The notes beneath the pieces are model-generated. The model had not been told where the DNA came from. It searched no databases and saw only the letters and a list, made by a program, of their open reading frames with translations. Below are positions 62,243 through 64,000 of a DNA stretch of 64,000 nt, piece after piece; the stretch's first letter is position 1, and each line of letters starts with the position of its first letter. This stretch comes from Capnocytophaga granulosa ATCC 51502. GTDB lineage: Bacteria > Bacteroidota > Bacteroidia > Flavobacteriales > Flavobacteriaceae. Location: positions 428,218-492,217 of the forward strand of contig NZ_KE150242.1 in NCBI RefSeq assembly GCF_000411115.1, given 5' to 3'. The position numbers and the translations under genes were made by a program.

Positions 62243-62910
62243 AAATACTCATTATAGAAGACGAAAAAGACCTGCTCTCTACCTTGCAAACTTTCTTGGA
62301 AAAAGAAAATTTCTTGGTAGAGACTGCCCATGATTATCCTTCTGGACTCAAGAAAATAGCCGATTATGATTATGATTGTATTCTTTTAGATATCATGCTG
62401 CCCAAGGGGAGTGGTATGGAGCTATTGGACGAACTTCGGACACTGAAAAGGAATACCGCTGTGCTGATCCTCTCGGCTAAGGATTCAGTGGAGGATAAGG
62501 TCTTAGGGCTAGAAAAGGGAGCTGATGATTATTTAGCCAAGCCTTTCCACTTGGCAGAACTACTGGCCAGAATCAAATCTATCATTCGCCGCAAGCACCA
62601 GCAAGGGGAGGACTTTATCGCTTACAAAAATGTTACACTATACCCAGAAGATAGGCGCGTGGTAGTAGCAGGCAAACCTATGACTACCAATAGAAAGGAA
62701 TATGAGATGCTCTATTACTTCATGATTCGTCCAGAGAAATTAGTGGAGCGTACCACTTTGGCCGAAGCCATTTGGGGTGATGATATAGACCAAGTAGATA
62801 GCTTAGACTTTATCTACTCCCAAGTGAAAAACCTACGCAAAAAACTCAAATCTTTAGGGGCAGAAATTGACTTTCAAGCGGTCTATGGTATTGGGTACAA
62901 ATTGGTTTAG
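62239..62910 (+). CDS. OmpR-family response regulator
   Basis: 223 aa. Receiver domain with acidic pocket IEDEKD and phosphorylated Asp51 (ILLDIMLPKGSGME), then KPFHLAELLARI; a C-terminal winged helix with TTNRKEYEMLYYFMIRPEKLVERTTLAEAIWGDD and VDSLDFIYSQVKNLRKKL. It controls transcription as a dimer once phosphorylated. No sensor kinase is adjacent; the gene before is the YD-rich lipoprotein, overlapping by ATGA, and the gene after is a YqiA-like hydrolase. The partner may lie elsewhere. Confidence 0.93.
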   Translation: MKILIIEDEKDLLSTLQTFLEKENFLVETAHDYPSGLKKIADYDYDCILLDIMLPKGSGMELLDELRTLKRNTAVLILSAKDSVEDKVLGLEKGADDYLAKPFHLAELLARIKSIIRRKHQQGEDFIAYKNVTLYPEDRRVVVAGKPMTTNRKEYEMLYYFMIRPEKLVERTTLAEAIWGDDIDQVDSLDFIYSQVKNLRKKLKSLGAEIDFQAVYGIGYKLV

Positions 62911-62913
62911 ATT

Positions 62914-63408
62914 ATGAGAAAAATTCTATATTTGCATGGCTTAGACAGCCACTTGCACGCCGATAGGGAAGAGGTACTTGTCCGTTATGGGGAAATTTTT
63001 GCCCCTGTCTTTGATTACAAAAATAACCCTGAGCTATTCACTCACTTATGCGAGGAATACCAAAGTATTGATGTGATTATTGGCTCCAGTGCAGGGGGGC
63101 TTATCGGCTATTTCTTAGCACAAAAGCTACAAAAGCCCTGCGCTCTTTTCAATCCTGCGCTGAACTACCAGTACGAGCTGCCCTTTGCGCCCTTTTGGGA
63201 TAAGGAGTATAGCCAATATATGCTCCTTGTCATGGGTATGCAGGACGAGGTAATTCCTTATAAGGAAAGCCTACCCATAGCCTTAGCCGACAAAACTCCT
63301 AAACAACAGATAGATATACATCTTATACAAAATCTGGGACACCTCTATCCCATTGAGATTTTCTCAAGAGAATTGAAATTTTTCTTTGGCAAAATCAGTG
63401 GTCAGTAG
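62914..63408 (+). CDS. YqiA/YcfP-like alpha/beta hydrolase
   Basis: 164 aa. N-terminal LYLHGLDSH (oxyanion-hole region) and a nucleophile elbow IIGSSAGGLIGY (Ser59), then MGMQDEVIPYKES with the acid, and NLGHLYP with the catalytic His. This is a complete Ser-Asp-His triad in a minimal alpha/beta hydrolase of the UPF0227/YqiA type, with esterase activity reported in E. coli. It lies 3 nt after the response regulator gene, and so is likely in the same transcript. Confidence 0.85.
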   Translation: MRKILYLHGLDSHLHADREEVLVRYGEIFAPVFDYKNNPELFTHLCEEYQSIDVIIGSSAGGLIGYFLAQKLQKPCALFNPALNYQYELPFAPFWDKEYSQYMLLVMGMQDEVIPYKESLPIALADKTPKQQIDIHLIQNLGHLYPIEIFSRELKFFFGKISGQ

Positions 63409-63469
63409 GCAGCCTAAGCTGGCGCGAGCTTGTAGCTCTTTATTTATAAAAAGCTTAAACTCAAAAATA

Positions 63470-64000
63470 ATGAATAAAGAAACCATCATCCAAGAAATAC
63501 TATCAAGGGTAAGTGCTACCTTTGACCGATTAGACCTCCCTAAACAACCTTATGGTAGAAATAAACTTTGGGAAGGCATCACCAATTATTTCAAAATAAA
63601 ACAACGAAAAGACAAAATAACGTTTAATTCGGGTAATCCTTCTATTACCATTAAAGACTTTGAGCAGCTTCCTGATAATTTCATAGACAATGAGTTACTT
63701 CCTGCTTTGGAAGAACAATTTACTCAAATGTTCTTCAATCCTGAGTTTTATTATTGCTTTGAGTACAAACTTACCTTAGTACTTGATTTTCTTTCTGCCT
63801 CAGGGCATCATGCCCGTAAGCAACTGCGATTGGAACATCCTGAGCGCAAGGCAGAACTCAAAGAGCGCTTGGATACCTATGTGCAAAAGGTAATCTATGA
63901 GGCTACCGAGAAAATGAAAGAGAAGGAAGTGCATACTTTCTTTGATAAACTTTTCGATTTTGAACTCACTGGCTACAGCGAGGACAAGGTGGTTGAAATC
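63470..64000 (+). CDS. Unrecognised protein, truncated by the window end
   Basis: A frame opens with ATG at 63470 and has no stop in the remaining 177 codons. The protein starts MNKETIIQEILSRVS and is rich in Glu, Lys and Phe, with no signal peptide or membrane span seen. Codon use is like the preceding genes, which supports a real gene. I do not recognise a family. It begins 61 nt after the YqiA-like gene. Confidence 0.6.
   Translation, partial: MNKETIIQEILSRVSATFDRLDLPKQPYGRNKLWEGITNYFKIKQRKDKITFNSGNPSITIKDFEQLPDNFIDNELLPALEEQFTQMFFNPEFYYCFEYKLTLVLDFLSASGHHARKQLRLEHPERKAELKERLDTYVQKVIYEATEKMKEKEVHTFFDKLFDFELTGYSEDKVVEI

Overview
This window looks like a chromosomal segment of a gliding member of the Bacteroidota, family Flavobacteriaceae. 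Capnocytophaga is my best guess at genus level, by inference only. Four things point there: promoters of the TTTG-N19/20-TAnnTTTG type, gliding genes gldF/gldG, a menaquinone pathway (menD, menE), and a DnaG primase with a flavobacterial-style zinc motif lacking its cysteines. Most genes are housekeeping, tightly packed and on both strands.

Layout. 0-5 kb: 3' part of an NtrY-like sensor kinase, a Tat-exported alkaline phosphatase, a Cof-type HAD phosphatase and dusB. 4.6-9.4 kb (minus): a macro-domain protein coupled to menD, a DUF4197 lipoprotein, a LolC/E-type permease and rbfA. 9.4-12.6 kb (plus): a DUF2461 protein, brnQ and a BioF/KBL-type PLP enzyme. 12.6-18.3 kb (minus): CapA-like protein, FAD oxidoreductase, BadF-type kinase, gap, a small membrane protein and pncB. 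Then comes a tRNA-Ser(UGA) with its own promoter and terminator. 18.7-27.6 kb (minus): TPR protein, gyrA, aspartate kinase, dnaN, gldG and gldF. 27.8-30.6 kb (plus): lolA-like gene behind a good sigma-54 promoter, an LptF/G permease and a methyltransferase. 30.6-35.2 kb (minus): THUMP methyltransferase, two tandem paralogous porins and a universal stress protein. 35.5-40.5 kb (plus): a degenerate arginase-fold protein, a large porin, aat and a class III aminotransferase. 40.5-44.3 kb (minus): dnaG, a VOC protein, truA and a Sua5-type gene. 44.5-48.4 kb (plus): prfB and topA.

48.4-52.1 kb is a small accessory island. It holds a promoter-leader-terminator unit that may be a small RNA, a BspA-type LRR lipoprotein and an Asp-box mini-protein that share a 38-nt upstream element, an unrecognised two-TM protein paired with a DUF1643 protein, and a 55-aa charged protein. 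52.2-64 kb returns to core genes: miaA, a CPBP protease, menE, a cation efflux protein, a secreted thioredoxin (possible sigma-54 promoter), DUF4834, YfhO, a degenerate M14 peptidase lipoprotein, a frameshifted lipoprotein coupled to an OmpR regulator, a YqiA-like hydrolase and an unfinished ORF.

The most notable signals are reading-frame anomalies at simple repeats in envelope genes. gldF is broken at an (AT)5.5 tract. An A9 run joins gldF to gldG in frame. An A7 run separates a lipoprotein signal peptide from its body. They could be phase-variable switches, fixed mutations or sequence errors; the sequence alone cannot say which. The shared leader element and the candidate RNA in the island are the best candidates for something undescribed. 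No CRISPR array, rRNA, transposase or integrase was seen.
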